A stretch of 64,000 nucleotides of DNA, from contig NZ_CP069157.1 in the NCBI RefSeq assembly GCF_019243775.1, positions 3,669,418 through 3,733,417 on the forward strand, written 5' to 3'. The notes under the pieces were generated by a model that was not told the origin of the DNA, did no database searches, and saw nothing but the letters and a program-made list of their open reading frames with translations. The DNA comes from Morganella morganii. GTDB taxonomy: Bacteria; Pseudomonadota; Gammaproteobacteria; Enterobacterales; Enterobacteriaceae. Each line of letters starts with the position of its first letter. Within the stretch, counting starts at the first letter, position 1. Shown one piece after another: positions 10,504 through 21,158 of the stretch. Position numbers and translations under genes: made by a program.

Positions 10504-12267
10504 ATGAAATGGTTGGGACGGGCTGTTTTCTGGCTGATAACACTGGTCATTATTCTTATCGTTGCCACGGCCCTTGTGGTGCAGACATCATGGGGTACAA
10601 AACAGGTTTCAGCCCTTATCAGTGACAACACACGCTACAAAGTCTCGCTTTCCGCGATAAGTCACTCGCTCTCATCTCCCTCACTTATTTCACTCAGTGA
10701 TGTCAGCATCAGCACGGTTTCCGGTGATTTTGCCCTGGAAGCGGCCAATGTTGAGCTGACCCTGGACTGGCGCAGTTTTTCTGAACCCGGCTGGTTTGCC
10801 CGTATCATTGTGCAGAAAGGGGATATCGAAATTTCTGATGCTGCTGACAGCAGCACCCTGCCGGTCAGTGCCGGGTTATTACAGCTCAATCAGACCGCAC
10901 TCCGCCGCACCGACGGCAACCGGGTAATTGACGCGGAAGATGTTACCGGCGGGATCACACCGTGGCAGCCGCAGGGCAGTGACCTGACCGGAAACGGCAA
11001 ATACCAGTTTTCCGCCAACAGCCTGAATTACTACGGGCTGCCGCTGAAAAATATCCTGACACAGGGCGAGGTCAGCGGAAAACAATTCACGTTTGATAAC
11101 CTGACCGCCACACTGGAAAACGGCCTGATCACCGCCACCGGACGCCGCAGCGCCGAAGGTCAGTGGCAGCTGGATAACCTGTTGCTTAATGATATCCGCT
11201 GGCAGACACCGCAAACACTGACACAGCTGGCAGACAGCACAGAAAACCTGCCGGATATTCAGGCCAGGAATATCACCGCCACCAATATCAAGCTCGAAGG
11301 TCATCAGTGGGCGGTAAACTATCTGGAAGGCACGGTCAAAAATCTGGCCTTTAAACAAGGGCGCTGGCAGACGGACAACGGACAGGCAGATATCGCCGCA
11401 GCAGATCTGACACTCAGCGGGCAGCATTTTTCTGACATTATCAGCACCCTGGAACTGCGCGGCGATCAGATTGCGGTCAACCGTCTGACCGGCCGCTATG
11501 ACAAGAGTATTCTGCGCTTTACCGGGGAGTGGAACCGCGCCACCCGGACACTGGATATCACCAGCGGTGTCGCCGACAACCTGCTGTACAGCCTCCCGGA
11601 ACAGTGGTTCGCCACATTACAGGAAGCCGCCCCGCAGGGAATTGATGCTATCCGCCTGCAGGATATTAAAGTCTCCAATGCCCTGCTGATTGATACACAG
11701 CCGGTTTTCCCGTTCCAGCTCACCAATGTGAACGGCTACATCAAAACCATGCAGATCCTGAAATCCGGTCAGTGGGGATTATGGGACGGCGAGCTTTCTG
11801 TCAGTGCCGGCAATGCCACCTTTAACCGGGTCGAACTGCACCGCCCGTATCTGACACTGACTGCCGGAGCTGACAGTGCGGCAACCACACAATTTGCCGC
11901 CTCCGCCGGGGAAGGGCTGCTGAAAATGCAGTTTCAGGCCACACCATCCGGTACCGCGCCTTTCAGTTTCACATTACAGGCAACCGGTGCGGACAGTCAG
12001 ATCCTGTCACAATGGGGCTGGCAACCTGCTCCGCTGACCGGCAGCGCCAATTACACCCTGCACCTGAACGGGCAGTTGCGGGCAGAGGATATCCGCAGCA
12101 CACTGAGCGGCATGCTCTCCGGACAGGATAAACAGGGAAATCAGATAAACCGGGCTATCACGCAGGGACAGATGAGCAACACCCCGGGATCCGCAGAGCC
12201 AGTACCTTCTGCCCCGCCTGCACAGCGGGTGATCCCGGATAACAGCGAAACCGGAGAAATTCTGTAA
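10504..12267 (+). CDS. yicH: AsmA family protein YicH
   Basis: The 587-residue protein has a single N-terminal membrane anchor (MKWLGRAVFWLITLVIILIV) followed by a long beta-rich periplasmic region, as in AsmA-like proteins. E. coli YicH is 569 residues. AsmA-family members such as TamB, YhdP and YdbH form hydrophobic grooves proposed to carry phospholipid between membranes; the specific role of YicH is less clear. ATG 10504 is preferred because it begins directly at the basic/hydrophobic anchor and has GGGGAG upstream at 10493-10498; a frame open from 10390 would add an unrelated 38-residue leader. It follows xanP as in E. coli. Confidence 0.88.
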   Translation: MKWLGRAVFWLITLVIILIVATALVVQTSWGTKQVSALISDNTRYKVSLSAISHSLSSPSLISLSDVSISTVSGDFALEAANVELTLDWRSFSEPGWFARIIVQKGDIEISDAADSSTLPVSAGLLQLNQTALRRTDGNRVIDAEDVTGGITPWQPQGSDLTGNGKYQFSANSLNYYGLPLKNILTQGEVSGKQFTFDNLTATLENGLITATGRRSAEGQWQLDNLLLNDIRWQTPQTLTQLADSTENLPDIQARNITATNIKLEGHQWAVNYLEGTVKNLAFKQGRWQTDNGQADIAAADLTLSGQHFSDIISTLELRGDQIAVNRLTGRYDKSILRFTGEWNRATRTLDITSGVADNLLYSLPEQWFATLQEAAPQGIDAIRLQDIKVSNALLIDTQPVFPFQLTNVNGYIKTMQILKSGQWGLWDGELSVSAGNATFNRVELHRPYLTLTAGADSAATTQFAASAGEGLLKMQFQATPSGTAPFSFTLQATGADSQILSQWGWQPAPLTGSANYTLHLNGQLRAEDIRSTLSGMLSGQDKQGNQINRAITQGQMSNTPGSAEPVPSAPPAQRVIPDNSETGEIL

Positions 12268-12280
12268 CCTTTGCTGATAC

Positions 12281-12303
12281 AAAAACAGCGCCGTAAGGCG
12301 CTG
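12281..12303 (-). terminator. Rho-independent terminator for the yihX-dtd-yiiD operon
   Basis: The stem is CAGCGCC/GGCGCTG with loop GTAA. On the minus strand it is followed by five T (A-run 12281-12285), giving a classic terminator downstream of yiiD. It also sits just after yicH on the other strand. Confidence 0.65.
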
Positions 12304-12412
12304 TAGCGTCATCCATGACGCGCATGCTTTTCGTCCGCCTGCCCGTTATCACCGCCGTATCTGACCAATTGTCCTCTCTGTCAGCCACAGCGAAAGAAAT
12401 GTGTTTTACCCC

Positions 12413-13330
12413 TCACTCCGCGCTGTGTTTCTGGCCGGGCAGCACCATATAGGTACCGGTAAAGACCGCGCCGACTTCATCCCCCTGCCCGACAGTCACT
12501 TCCAGCTTAATCCGCGCTTTACTGCCGCGTGCCAGACGATCCAGGTCGCCGCTGAGTTTATCGCGGGAAGCAATGGCTTCCGGTCTGCCTGCCACGGCCT
12601 TGCGGTAACGGATATTGGCATCCACCAGCACAATATCGCCGTCCAGGGAGTTTTCCTGTAACAGCAGCCAGATAAGTCCCCAGCCGGTCAGTGTCGCCAT
12701 CGAGAACTGGCTGCCGGCAAAAATGGTCTGATGCAGGTTCTGGTTCGGGCCTTCCGGCATGGTGGTCATAAATTCCTGACCGGTGTACTGCGTAATGCGG
12801 ATCCCCATTTTTTCGCTCAGGGGAATGGTTTCATACCATGCTTTCTGTAATTCAGCACACCAGTCAGGACGATGCAGGATCGCATCGAGGGTTTCAACGG
12901 ATTTAATCATAAAAAAATGACGAACAGGCGTCGTTTGCGGGCCTGTAATCGGTCCTCTGTTTTCAAAACCTGATTTTTCAAAAAATGCGACCGCTTCCTC
13001 ACGGGCACTGCAGACAATCCGCTTAACACCTTCCTGACGCGCCACGGACTCCAGTGCGCGTGCAATCAGTGTGCCCAGCCCGCGTCCCTGCATCTGCGGA
13101 TCAACTGCCAGAAAGCGGATCACGCCTTCATTTTCTGCATTGATATACAAACGGCCGACAGCCACAGGCTGCCCGGTTTCGTCCACCACCATCTGATGAT
13201 GTGCATAGGTATCATAACCGTCCTTTTCCGACCCCTGCGGCTGATTCAGCGGCTTGCGCAGCATCGCCCAGCGGAAATGAAAATAGCTTTCCAGCTCCTG
13301 ATCGGTTTTTGGTACACGTAAATGATACAT
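12413..13330 (-). CDS. yiiD: GNAT acetyltransferase-hotdog thioesterase-like fusion YiiD (FabY)
   Basis: This two-domain protein has an N-terminal GNAT fold (residues ~1-140, with the acyl-CoA loop [11 protein letters not shown]) and a C-terminal hotdog/YiiD domain (from ~160, with [23 protein letters not shown]). It is similar throughout to E. coli YiiD, which has been linked to priming of fatty acid synthesis when FabH is absent; that role is taken from literature memory. ATG 13330 is chosen because it starts at MYHLRVPKT and has AGGAG eight bases upstream. An in-frame ATG at 13384 would add 18 residues and overlap the dtd stop by 4 bp. It is the last gene of yihX-dtd-yiiD. Confidence 0.88.
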   Translation of the reverse strand: MYHLRVPKTDQELESYFHFRWAMLRKPLNQPQGSEKDGYDTYAHHQMVVDETGQPVAVGRLYINAENEGVIRFLAVDPQMQGRGLGTLIARALESVARQEGVKRIVCSAREEAVAFFEKSGFENRGPITGPQTTPVRHFFMIKSVETLDAILHRPDWCAELQKAWYETIPLSEKMGIRITQYTGQEFMTTMPEGPNQNLHQTIFAGSQFSMATLTGWGLIWLLLQENSLDGDIVLVDANIRYRKAVAGRPEAIASRDKLSGDLDRLARGSKARIKLEVTVGQGDEVGAVFTGTYMVLPGQKHSAE

Positions 13331-13380
13331 CGCACTTTCTCCTGTCAGTGGTAACCGGTGACCGGCCTGAGACTGTTGTA

Positions 13381-13818
13381 TCATACCTGCAGCCAGAAAG
13401 TGACCGGACCATCGTTTGTCAGACTGACCTGCATGTCAGCCGCAAACCGGCCTGTTTCCGTCACCATTCCGGCTGCACGGCACTGCGCTACAAAGTGCTC
13501 ATATAAGGCATTGGCTTTTTCCGGTGCCGCGCCGTTTGAAAATCCCGGGCGCATTCCTTTTTGTGTTTCCGCTGCTAAGGTGAACTGTGACACCACCAGC
13601 AACTGACCGCCGGACTGCGCCACATTCAGGTTCATTTTTCCGTCCGCATCACTGAAAATGCGGTAACCCATCACTTTCTCACTCAGGCGTTTTGATTTTT
13701 GTTCGTCGTCATCCCGCTCAACACCCAGAAGAACCAGCAATCCGGGACCGATTTCACCGGCAATTTCCCCGGCGATCCGGACATCCGCGCGGGTCACACG
13801 CTGTATTAATGCAATCAT
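13381..13818 (-). CDS. dtd: D-aminoacyl-tRNA deacylase
   Basis: Dtd hydrolyses D-aminoacyl-tRNAs (and mischarged glycyl-tRNA-Ala), recycling tRNA and protecting protein homochirality. The 145-residue length equals E. coli Dtd. It begins [13 protein letters not shown] and contains the active-site motif SQFTLAAET (~78-86) and the cross-subunit motif [11 protein letters not shown] at the C-terminus, which carries the Gly-cisPro pair. It lies 33 bp downstream of yihX; E. coli has rbn (yihY) in that position, which is missing here. Confidence 0.96.
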   Translation of the reverse strand: MIALIQRVTRADVRIAGEIAGEIGPGLLVLLGVERDDDEQKSKRLSEKVMGYRIFSDADGKMNLNVAQSGGQLLVVSQFTLAAETQKGMRPGFSNGAAPEKANALYEHFVAQCRAAGMVTETGRFAADMQVSLTNDGPVTFWLQV

Positions 13819-13851
13819 GTCATATCCGTTTAAAAAACAATCACACCTGAA

Positions 13852-14469
13852 TTACTCAGTCACTTCTGCTGAAAAATCATACTCTGCAAAATAACGGGAG
13901 ACTGTGCCACGATCGGTGACCAACACGCCTTTGATACCGAGAGCTACTGCCGCATCCACGTTTTCGCGGACATCATCAAAGAACACGGCATCCTGCGGCT
14001 CAAACTCTTCGGTTTCAAGCACATACTGATAGATATCCGGGTCCGGCTTACGCAGTCCCAGATCCTGGGAGAGATACAGGAAATCCGCGGAAGCAGCGAT
14101 TTCCGGATAGTGCTGCGGCCAGTAATCCTGATGCAGACGGTTGGTGTTAGAGAGCACCACCACGCGGTGTCCCTGCTCACGCAGCCTGTTCATGATATCA
14201 ATCACATCAGGGCGGACAGAGATAAAGATAGCCTGCCAGCCTTCGGCAAACTCATCAAAACTCAGCGACATATCCAGCTGGTCATTAATAGCTTCAGCAA
14301 ATTCAACATCGGAAATTTTGCCGCATTCATGCTGTTTAAAGGTTTCACCGTGAATAAAATCACTACTCAGTTCGGACAGCGGCTTGCCGCTCAGATTACT
14401 CCAGACTGATAAAACACGTTTAAAATCAATATCAATAATGACATTACCCATGTCAAAAATATAAAGCAT
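13852..14469 (-). CDS. yihX: HAD-like glucose-1-phosphatase YihX
   Basis: This is a 205-residue HAD-superfamily phosphatase. The nucleophile motif is DMGNVIIDID at residues ~6-15 (DxGNV, motif I), motif II is SNTNR (~108-112) and the acidic motif is FFDDVRENVDAA (~168-179). E. coli YihX dephosphorylates alpha-D-glucose 1-phosphate. The second Asp of motif I is replaced by Asn, as in E. coli YihX (DLGNV), so this is not a lesion. The start has GGAGGG upstream. It is the first gene of a three-gene minus-strand operon with dtd and yiiD. Confidence 0.92.
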   Translation of the reverse strand: MLYIFDMGNVIIDIDFKRVLSVWSNLSGKPLSELSSDFIHGETFKQHECGKISDVEFAEAINDQLDMSLSFDEFAEGWQAIFISVRPDVIDIMNRLREQGHRVVVLSNTNRLHQDYWPQHYPEIAASADFLYLSQDLGLRKPDPDIYQYVLETEEFEPQDAVFFDDVRENVDAAVALGIKGVLVTDRGTVSRYFAEYDFSAEVTE

Positions 14470-14631
14470 ACCATCCCTCCGGGTTGATGAATTATTTTTA
14501 CTCTACCCGCAGAGTCCCTTCCTGAACAGAGTGAAAACCATTTTCGGTGAGAAAAAATATCCGGGAGTGCGATCCCGCCCGTATTTCAGTGCGGTTATCA
14601 GCCTGTGACCGGTATGTAATCAGCACGCAGA

Positions 14632-14663
14632 AAAAGCTCAGGGCGCCCGGAGGCGCCCTGAGT
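14632..14663 (-). terminator. Rho-independent terminator of typA
   Basis: An 11-bp GC-rich stem CTCAGGGCGCC/GGCGCCCTGAG with a 4-base loop is followed on the minus strand by five T. It lies 28 bp beyond the typA stop. Confidence 0.85.
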
Positions 14664-14690
14664 GGCATGAATCAAAACAACCGGCAGAGA

Positions 14691-16511
14691 TTAATCTTTG
14701 CTGCGGTGTGCGCGTTTGCGGTCGTTTTCAGTCAGGTGGCGTTTACGCAGACGGATAGACTTCGGCGTTACTTCCACTAATTCGTCGTCATCGATAAATT
14801 CTAACGCCTGTTCCAGGGTTTTCTCGATAAACGGCGTCAGTGTGGTCGCTTCATCAGTACCGGATGCACGCATGTTGGTCAGTTTCTTACCGGTCAGGCA
14901 GTTAACTGTCAGGTCGTTTGAACGTGAGTGAATACCGATCAGCTGGCCTTCATACACTTCAGTACCGTGACCGACAAACAGCTTACCGCGATCCTGCAGG
15001 CTGTACAGTGCGTATGCAACTGCTTTACCCTGACCGTTGGAAATCATCACACCGTTCTGACGGCGGCCGATTTCACCCTGTTTAACATCATCATAGTGAC
15101 TGAATGTGGCATACAGTAAACCGGTACCGGAAGTCATGGTCATGAATTCAGTACGGAAACCAATCAGACCACGGCTCGGGATGCTGTAATCCAGACGTAC
15201 GCGGCCTTTGCCATCCGGCATCATGTCACGCAGTTCGCCTTTACGCTCACCCAGTGCCATCATCACGTCACCCTGGTGCTGTTCTTCAATATCCAGAGTC
15301 ACCTGCTCGAACGGCTCCTGTTTACGGCCGTCGATATCGCGGAAGATAACGCGCGGACGGGATACCGCCAGCTCAAAACCTTCACGGCGCATGTTTTCGA
15401 TCAGAACAGATAAGTGCAGCTCACCACGGCCTGATACACGGAATGCATCCGGGTCTTCAGTTTCTTCAACGCGCAGTGCCACGTTGTGAACCAGCTCTTT
15501 CTTCAGACGGTCAAGGATCTGACGGGAAGTCACATATTTCCCTTCTTTACCGCAGAATGGTGAGGTGTTAACGCAGAAATACATGCTGACGGTCGGTTCA
15601 TCAACGGCCAGTGGTTTTAATGCTTCAACACAGTTGGTGTCACAGATAGTATCTGAGATATTCAGTTCACCCAGACCGGTCAGCGCGATGATATCACCGG
15701 CTTCAGCAACTTCCGTTTCGATACGGTCCAGACCTAAATGTCCGAGAACCTTACCGATTTTACCGTTACGGGTTTTACCTTCCGCATCGATAACAGTAAC
15801 CTGCTGGTTTGGTTTGACTTTACCGCGCTTGATGCGGCCAATCCCGATAACACCTAAATAGTTGTTGTAATCGAGCTGGGAGATCTGCATCTGGAACGGG
15901 CCGTCGAGGTCAACCTGAGGCGGCTCAACATACTTAACAATAGCTTCGTACAGCGGAGTCATATCATCCGCCATATCGTTATAATCGGTGCCCGCAATAC
16001 CATTCAGCGCAGATGCATAAATGATAGGGAAGTCGAGCTGCTCGTCAGTTGCGCCGAGGTTGTCAAACAGGTCAAACACTTGGTCGATAACCCAGTCAGG
16101 ACGTGCGCCCGGACGGTCAATTTTGTTGATAACGACGATTGGTTTCAGACCGTTTGCAAACGCTTTCTGCGTTACAAAGCGGGTCTGCGGCATAGGACCG
16201 TCCATCGCATCTACCAGCAGCAGTACGCTGTCAACCATGGACATCACACGTTCTACTTCACCACCGAAATCGGCGTGCCCCGGGGTGTCAACGATGTTGA
16301 TGTGATAGTCGTTCCACGTAATCGCGGTATTTTTTGCAAGAATAGTAATGCCGCGCTCTCTTTCCAGATCGCCGGAGTCCATTACACGCTCTTCCGGTTT
16401 TGAACGCTCATCAAACGTACCGGACTGCTGTAATAATTTATCGACCAGCGTGGTCTTGCCATGGTCAACGTGAGCGATGATGGCAATATTTCTTAATTTC
16501 TCGATAGACAA
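14691..16511 (-). CDS. typA: Ribosome-associated GTPase TypA/BipA
   Basis: TypA/BipA is a translational GTPase related to EF-G and LepA that acts in 50S subunit assembly and stress or low-temperature growth. The 606 residues show G1 AHVDHGKTT (~14-22), the G2 region with RGITI, G3 DTPGHADF (~75-82), G4 NKID, then domains beta-barrel, III, V and the BipA-specific C-terminal domain with [21 protein letters not shown]. coli TypA is 607 residues. It is divergent from glnA as in E. coli, with no intervening gene. Confidence 0.97.
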   Translation of the reverse strand: MSIEKLRNIAIIAHVDHGKTTLVDKLLQQSGTFDERSKPEERVMDSGDLERERGITILAKNTAITWNDYHINIVDTPGHADFGGEVERVMSMVDSVLLLVDAMDGPMPQTRFVTQKAFANGLKPIVVINKIDRPGARPDWVIDQVFDLFDNLGATDEQLDFPIIYASALNGIAGTDYNDMADDMTPLYEAIVKYVEPPQVDLDGPFQMQISQLDYNNYLGVIGIGRIKRGKVKPNQQVTVIDAEGKTRNGKIGKVLGHLGLDRIETEVAEAGDIIALTGLGELNISDTICDTNCVEALKPLAVDEPTVSMYFCVNTSPFCGKEGKYVTSRQILDRLKKELVHNVALRVEETEDPDAFRVSGRGELHLSVLIENMRREGFELAVSRPRVIFRDIDGRKQEPFEQVTLDIEEQHQGDVMMALGERKGELRDMMPDGKGRVRLDYSIPSRGLIGFRTEFMTMTSGTGLLYATFSHYDDVKQGEIGRRQNGVMISNGQGKAVAYALYSLQDRGKLFVGHGTEVYEGQLIGIHSRSNDLTVNCLTGKKLTNMRASGTDEATTLTPFIEKTLEQALEFIDDDELVEVTPKSIRLRKRHLTENDRKRAHRSKD

Positions 16512-16828
16512 AGACTTGTACCGTTTTCGTTAATGGATGGGAATTACGTCACAGATAGCATTCTTTTCAACAACGCCCATCTATGGTGTAGATGTTTGGT
16601 GGTATTTTACACGTTCTCTGAGGCAAGTGAAAGAAGTGTGATACATCTCACTTAAAAAATAAATGATTATAAAACATGGAGATAAAATTCATCCTGCCAT
16701 TTTTTTACAAAATCAGCGGCGCATACCACGCTCAGCGACGAATTCAGAGGGGCATATCATAAACCTATTCAGGATAAAAGAGATACTTTTTTTGCGTTTG
16801 TGGCCGGGAAACGGTGCACTGATTTCAT

Positions 16829-16845
16829 TGCACCATAATAGTGCA
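16829..16845 (+). promoter_or_regulatory. NtrC enhancer site 1 for glnA
   Basis: The sequence TGCACCATAATAGTGCA matches the NtrC dyad TGCAC-N7-GTGCA perfectly in its arms. An extra half-site GGTGCA at 16813-16818 lies about one and a half turns upstream and could form an overlapping wider dyad with it. The site is about 135 bp upstream of the sigma-54 promoter. Confidence 0.85.
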
Positions 16846-16872
16846 TCCCGGATCTGCAAGCCGAATCAAAAA

Positions 16873-16889
16873 TGCACCAATATGGTGCA
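16873..16889 (+). promoter_or_regulatory. NtrC enhancer site 2 for glnA
   Basis: TGCACCAATATGGTGCA is a perfect 17-bp NtrC dyad. Its centre is 44 bp, four helical turns, from that of site 1, so two dimers would lie on the same face of the helix and could assemble cooperatively, as at the E. coli glnA enhancer. Confidence 0.9.
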
Positions 16890-16961
16890 ATTCACTCCGT
16901 TTCCGCTATCCTTATCTGAGTAACCCGCAGCAGTAACGCGGTTTACCCTCTTTTAAAAAAG

Positions 16962-16979
16962 TTGGCACGCTTTTCGCTT
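16962..16979 (+). promoter_or_regulatory. Sigma-54 promoter of glnA (glnAp2 type)
   Basis: TTGGCACGCTTTTCGCTT carries the -24 GG (16964-16965) and the -12 GC (16976-16977) ten bases apart, the sigma-54 signature, and differs only slightly from E. coli glnAp2. The start point would be near 16989, leaving a leader of about 84 bases before the glnA ATG. The rest of the 16512-17072 gap also holds the typA promoter region; no gene was recognised in it. Confidence 0.88.
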
Positions 16980-17072
16980 TATATTTATCAAGCAATGTGA
17001 GAACCGCAATCAGTGTCCCTCCGGGTGACCACCAGAGGATTGACGGAACATCCCAAACCAGGAGATCTGAAT

Positions 17073-18482
17073 ATGTCTGTTGAACATGTATTGACCATGA
17101 TGGAAGAGTACAACGTTAAATTCGTGGACTTACGCTTTACCGATACCAAAGGCAAGGAACAGCATGTGTCGATCCCTGCTCATCAGGTAGATGAAGATTT
17201 CTTCGAAGACGGAAAAATGTTTGACGGTTCCTCAATGGCCGGCTGGAAAGGCATCAACGAATCTGACATGGTACTGATGCCGATTGCGGAATCCGCCCTG
17301 ATCGACCCGTTCTTTGAAGTCCCGACACTGGTTCTGCGCTGTGATGTGTTAGAGCCGAACACCATGCAGGGTTATGACCGCGACCCGCGCTCTATCGCAA
17401 AACGTGCTGAAGATTTCCTGCGCACCAGCGGTATTGCGGATACCGTCCTGTTCGGGCCTGAACCTGAGTTTTTCCTGTTTGATGACATCCGTTTCGGTGC
17501 CGATATCTCCGGTGCTTACTATCATATCAATGATATTGAAGCTGCCTGGAACACCGGTACTGTCTATCCGGAAGGTAACAAAGGCCACCGTCCGCGCGTG
17601 AAAGGCGGCTACTTCCCGCTGCCGCCGGTCGATTCCTCACAGGATCTGCGTTCTGAAATGTGTCTGGTCATGGAAGAGATGGGTCTGGTCGTGGAAGCAC
17701 ATCACCACGAAGTCGGTACTGCCGGCCAGAACGAAATCGCTACCCGTTTCAATACCATGACGCTGAAAGCGGACGAAACCCAGATGTACAAATATGTGGT
17801 GCAGAATGTGGCGCACCGCTACGGCAAAACCGCGACCTTTATGCCAAAACCGCTGGTCGGCGATAACGGTTCCGGTATGCACTGCCATATGTCTCTGTCA
17901 AAAGACGGCGTTAACCTGTTCTCCGGGGATAAATATGCCGGTCTGTCAGAAATGGCGCTCTATTACATCGGCGGGATCATCAAACACGCCCGTGCCCTGA
18001 ACGCCTTTACCAACCCGACCACCAACTCTTACAAACGTCTGGTGCCGGGCTACGAAGCACCGGTCATGCTGGCTTACTCTGCACGTAACCGTTCGGCCTC
18101 AATCCGTATTCCGATTGTGTCCAGCGCGAAAGCCCGCCGTATTGAAGTCCGCTTCCCGGACCCGGCTGCTAACCCGTATCTGGCCTTTGCCGCACAGCTG
18201 ATGGCCGGTCTGGACGGCATCATCAATAAAATTCATCCGGGCGATGCCATGGATAAAAACCTGTATGACCTGCCGCCGGAAGAAGCGAAAGAAATCCCGA
18301 CAGTTGCACCGTCTCTGGGCGATGCACTGGATGCGCTGGCAGCGGATCATGAGTTCCTGGTACGCGGCGGTGTGTTTACCGAAGATGCGATTAACACCTA
18401 TATCGACCTGCTGCGTGCTGATGTTCAGCGCCTGAATATGACGCCGCATCCGGTTGAGTTTGATATGTATTACAGCGTGTGA
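17073..18482 (+). CDS. glnA: Glutamine synthetase type I
   Basis: GlnA makes glutamine from glutamate, ammonia and ATP as a cytosolic dodecamer. The ATG at 17073 gives 469 residues, the E. coli length, preceded by AGGAGA; an in-frame ATG at 17013 would add 20 residues of leader. Visible signatures are [12 protein letters not shown] (~51-62), the ATP-binding [16 protein letters not shown] (~258-273) and the adenylylation site NLYDLPPEE near residue 398, so GlnE-type covalent control is expected. Expression should be NtrC/sigma-54 driven from the upstream sites. It is followed by glnL and glnG. Confidence 0.98.
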   Translation: MSVEHVLTMMEEYNVKFVDLRFTDTKGKEQHVSIPAHQVDEDFFEDGKMFDGSSMAGWKGINESDMVLMPIAESALIDPFFEVPTLVLRCDVLEPNTMQGYDRDPRSIAKRAEDFLRTSGIADTVLFGPEPEFFLFDDIRFGADISGAYYHINDIEAAWNTGTVYPEGNKGHRPRVKGGYFPLPPVDSSQDLRSEMCLVMEEMGLVVEAHHHEVGTAGQNEIATRFNTMTLKADETQMYKYVVQNVAHRYGKTATFMPKPLVGDNGSGMHCHMSLSKDGVNLFSGDKYAGLSEMALYYIGGIIKHARALNAFTNPTTNSYKRLVPGYEAPVMLAYSARNRSASIRIPIVSSAKARRIEVRFPDPAANPYLAFAAQLMAGLDGIINKIHPGDAMDKNLYDLPPEEAKEIPTVAPSLGDALDALAADHEFLVRGGVFTEDAINTYIDLLRADVQRLNMTPHPVEFDMYYSV

Positions 18483-18489
18483 TTCTGAT

Positions 18490-18579
18490 AGTGCCGCCGT
18501 TTGGCGGCACTCAGAGTGACAGGTTCCGGTTTATTTTGTTGCCGTGAAGCACTTGACCCGCCGTTGGGCGGGTCCTTTT
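18490..18579 (+). terminator. Tandem hairpins between glnA and glnL
   Basis: The first hairpin is AGTGCCGCC/GGCGGCACT (18490-18511, loop GTTT) without a T-run. The second, GACCCGCC/GGCGGGTC (18555-18574), is followed by CTTTTC and looks like a moderate intrinsic terminator. As in E. coli this would separate abundant glnA mRNA from the low-level glnLG transcript. Confidence 0.7.
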
Positions 18580-18604
18580 CTCCTGCGGGGTAAATACGCT
18601 ACAA

Positions 18605-18621
18605 TGCACCAAATTGGTGCA
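18605..18621 (+). promoter_or_regulatory. NtrC operator at the glnL promoter
   Basis: TGCACCAAATTGGTGCA is a perfect NtrC dyad ending 14 bp before the glnL ATG. In E. coli, NtrC-P bound at the equivalent place represses the sigma-70 glnL promoter and keeps NtrB/NtrC levels low; the position here supports the same autoregulation. Confidence 0.85.
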
Positions 18622-18635
18622 AAGAGGTGGATAAT

Positions 18636-19685
18636 ATGAACCCGGATAACAAACCGCAGGCAGAGCAGCTCCTTGATTCACTGATCAACTGTGTCCTGCT
18701 GCTGGATAATGATTTGATTATCCGTTACGCCAATCAGTCGGCCATGCAGTTATTCGCCCAGAGTGCCCGTAAACTCACCGGCACACCGCTCCCTATTTTA
18801 TACAGCTACCTTTCCCTCGATACCGCCACATTGCAGGCCACACTGGCAGAAGGCCACAGCTTTACTGACAACGATGTGACCCTGGTGGTAAATAACCAAA
18901 TGCACGCTCTTTCGCTGAGTGCCCAGCCGGTATCCGGCGATTTTATTCTGCTGGAACTGACACCGCTGGACAGTCACCGGCGCATTACTCAGGAACAATT
19001 ACAGCAGGCGCAGCAGGCCGCCGCCCGTGATCTGGTGCGCGGACTGGCGCACGAAATCAAAAATCCGCTCGGCGGGTTACGCGGTGCCGCACAGCTGTTA
19101 TCCCGCGCGCTGCCGGACCCGGCACTGCAGGAATACACACAGGTGATTATCGAACAGGCCGATCGCCTGCGGGCGCTGGTTGATCGCCTTCTCGGCCCTC
19201 AGCATCCGGGGCAGAAAAGTATGCAGAGCATTCACCATGTGGCGGAGCGCGTTTTTCAGCTCATCAATCTGGAAAAACCGGACAATATCACGCTGGTTAA
19301 AGACTACGATCCCAGTTTGCCGGAGTTGTCGCATTATCCCGACCAGATCGAGCAGGTTATCCTCAATATTATGCGCAATGCCCTGGAAGCCCTGCATTCC
19401 GCAGGCGGCACCATTATTCTGCGCACCCGCACCGCATTCCAGGTAATGCTGCACGGTGAACGCTACCGGCTGGCCGCCAGGATTGATATTGAGGACAACG
19501 GCCCGGGTATTCCGCCGCATATCCTGGATACCCTGTTCTACCCGATGGTCAGCGGCCGCGAAGGCGGCTCCGGGCTGGGTTTATCCATTGCCCGCAATCT
19601 TATCGATCAGCATAACGGCAAAATTGAGTTCAGCAGCTGGCCGGGTCACACCTTATTTTCACTTTATCTGCCAATCCGTCAGTAA
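18636..19685 (+). CDS. glnL: Nitrogen regulation sensor kinase/phosphatase NR(II)
   Basis: GlnL (NtrB) is a cytosolic histidine kinase that phosphorylates NtrC under nitrogen limitation and, when bound by PII, dephosphorylates it. An N-terminal PAS domain (~1-115) precedes the H-box [17 protein letters not shown] with the phosphorylated His near residue 139, then the N-box ([12 protein letters not shown]), G1 DNGPGIP and G2 [10 protein letters not shown] of the ATPase domain. ATG 18636 gives 349 residues, equal to E. coli, with AGAGGTGG placed 5-6 bases upstream; a GTG at 18627 in the same frame is less likely. glnG follows after 18 bp. Confidence 0.96.
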   Translation: MNPDNKPQAEQLLDSLINCVLLLDNDLIIRYANQSAMQLFAQSARKLTGTPLPILYSYLSLDTATLQATLAEGHSFTDNDVTLVVNNQMHALSLSAQPVSGDFILLELTPLDSHRRITQEQLQQAQQAAARDLVRGLAHEIKNPLGGLRGAAQLLSRALPDPALQEYTQVIIEQADRLRALVDRLLGPQHPGQKSMQSIHHVAERVFQLINLEKPDNITLVKDYDPSLPELSHYPDQIEQVILNIMRNALEALHSAGGTIILRTRTAFQVMLHGERYRLAARIDIEDNGPGIPPHILDTLFYPMVSGREGGSGLGLSIARNLIDQHNGKIEFSSWPGHTLFSLYLPIRQ

Positions 19686-19703
19686 GCCTGTTGAGGAGGT
19701 CAT

Positions 19704-21158
19704 ATGCAGCCGGGAAAAATCTGGGTCGTTGATGATGACAGCGCGATCCGCTGGGTGCTTGAGCGCGCACTGAGCAGCGCCGGTTATGCCTGTGTCTGTT
19801 TTGACAGTGCTGAAAATGCCCTTGCGGCCCTGAACAGCGGACAGCCGGACGTGCTGATCTCCGATATCCGGATGCCGGGCATGGACGGCCTGTCTCTGCT
19901 GGCGGCGGTCAAACAGCATAACCCGTTACTGCCGGTGATTATTATGACCGCCCATTCCGACCTGGATGCCGCAGTGAATGCTTACCAGCAGGGCGCGTTT
20001 GATTATCTGCCGAAACCGTTTGATATAGATGATGCGGTCACACTGGTGGCCCGCGCCCTGGAACATTACCGCGAGCAGCATCTGCCGGTACGGCAGGAAG
20101 CGGCCGCCGATCCGGTGTCCGGCATTATCGGTGAATCCGCTGCCATGCAGGAGGTATACCGGGTGATAGGCCGGTTATCCCGTTCCTCCATCAGTGTGCT
20201 GATTAACGGCGAATCCGGGACCGGGAAGGAGCTGGTGGCTCACGCCCTGCACCATCACAGCCCGCGGGCGGATGCACCGTTTATTGCTCTCAATATGGCG
20301 GCGATCCCGAAAGATTTGATTGAATCGGAACTCTTCGGCCATGAAAAAGGGGCATTTACCGGGGCATCACAGGTGCGCCGGGGGCGTTTTGAGCAGGCGG
20401 ACGGCGGCTCGCTGTTTCTTGATGAAATCGGCGATATGCCGCTCGATATTCAGACACGGCTGCTGCGTGTGCTGGCGGAAGGCCAGTTTTACCGCGTCGG
20501 CGGTTACGCACCGGTGAAAGTGGATGTGAGGATTATTGCCGCCACCCATCAGGATCTGGAGCGGCTGGTGGCGGAAGGTAAATTCCGTGAAGACCTGTTC
20601 CACCGCCTGAATGTGATCCGCATGCAGCTGCCGCCGCTGCGGGAACGGCCGGGGGACATTCCGCGTCTGACACGCCATTTTCTGCAGAAAACCGCAAAAG
20701 AGCTGGGAACAGAAGCGAAAAGCCTGCATCCGGATACCGAAGCACTGCTGATGCAGTTGCCGTGGTCCGGCAACGTCCGTCAGTTGGAAAACGTCTGCCG
20801 CTGGCTGACCGTGATGTCCGCCACCCAGGAAGTGCTGCCGCAGGATCTGCCTGCCGACCTGACCATGACTGCCGCCGGAGAACACATCCGCAGTGAGCAC
20901 AGCCATAATCCGGCAGCCGGAAACTGGGATCAGCAACTGGCGCAGTGGGCGGATGCACAGTTACGGGCCGGGAAAACCGATCTGCTGGCGGATGCTCTGC
21001 CGCTGTTTGAACGTACCCTGCTGCAGTGCGCACTGAATTACAGCAACGGACACAAACAGGACGCGGCCCGCCTGCTGGGCTGGGGACGCAATACACTGAC
21101 GCGGAAACTGAAAGAAGCCGGGATTGATGACACTGCCTCAACCCCGGAAACAGATTAA
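19704..21158 (+). CDS. glnG: Nitrogen regulator NR(I), sigma-54 activator
   Basis: GlnG (NtrC) activates sigma-54 promoters when phosphorylated. The receiver domain (1-~120) has Asp54 in [12 protein letters not shown]. The AAA+ domain has Walker A GESGTGKE, the sigma-54-contacting GAFTGA loop, and Walker [13 protein letters not shown]. The C-terminal Fis-type helix-turn-helix is near 455-475 ([17 protein letters not shown]). It has 484 residues, slightly longer than E. coli NtrC (469), mainly in the linker before the HTH. Its TAA stop shares the palindrome TTAA with the stop of convergent hemN. Confidence 0.97.
   Translation: MQPGKIWVVDDDSAIRWVLERALSSAGYACVCFDSAENALAALNSGQPDVLISDIRMPGMDGLSLLAAVKQHNPLLPVIIMTAHSDLDAAVNAYQQGAFDYLPKPFDIDDAVTLVARALEHYREQHLPVRQEAAADPVSGIIGESAAMQEVYRVIGRLSRSSISVLINGESGTGKELVAHALHHHSPRADAPFIALNMAAIPKDLIESELFGHEKGAFTGASQVRRGRFEQADGGSLFLDEIGDMPLDIQTRLLRVLAEGQFYRVGGYAPVKVDVRIIAATHQDLERLVAEGKFREDLFHRLNVIRMQLPPLRERPGDIPRLTRHFLQKTAKELGTEAKSLHPDTEALLMQLPWSGNVRQLENVCRWLTVMSATQEVLPQDLPADLTMTAAGEHIRSEHSHNPAAGNWDQQLAQWADAQLRAGKTDLLADALPLFERTLLQCALNYSNGHKQDAARLLGWGRNTLTRKLKEAGIDDTASTPETD

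Noticed and set aside
16663-16923. An 86-codon frame between typA and glnA
   Set aside because: It runs through both NtrC enhancer dyads, so this is regulatory DNA rather than a gene.
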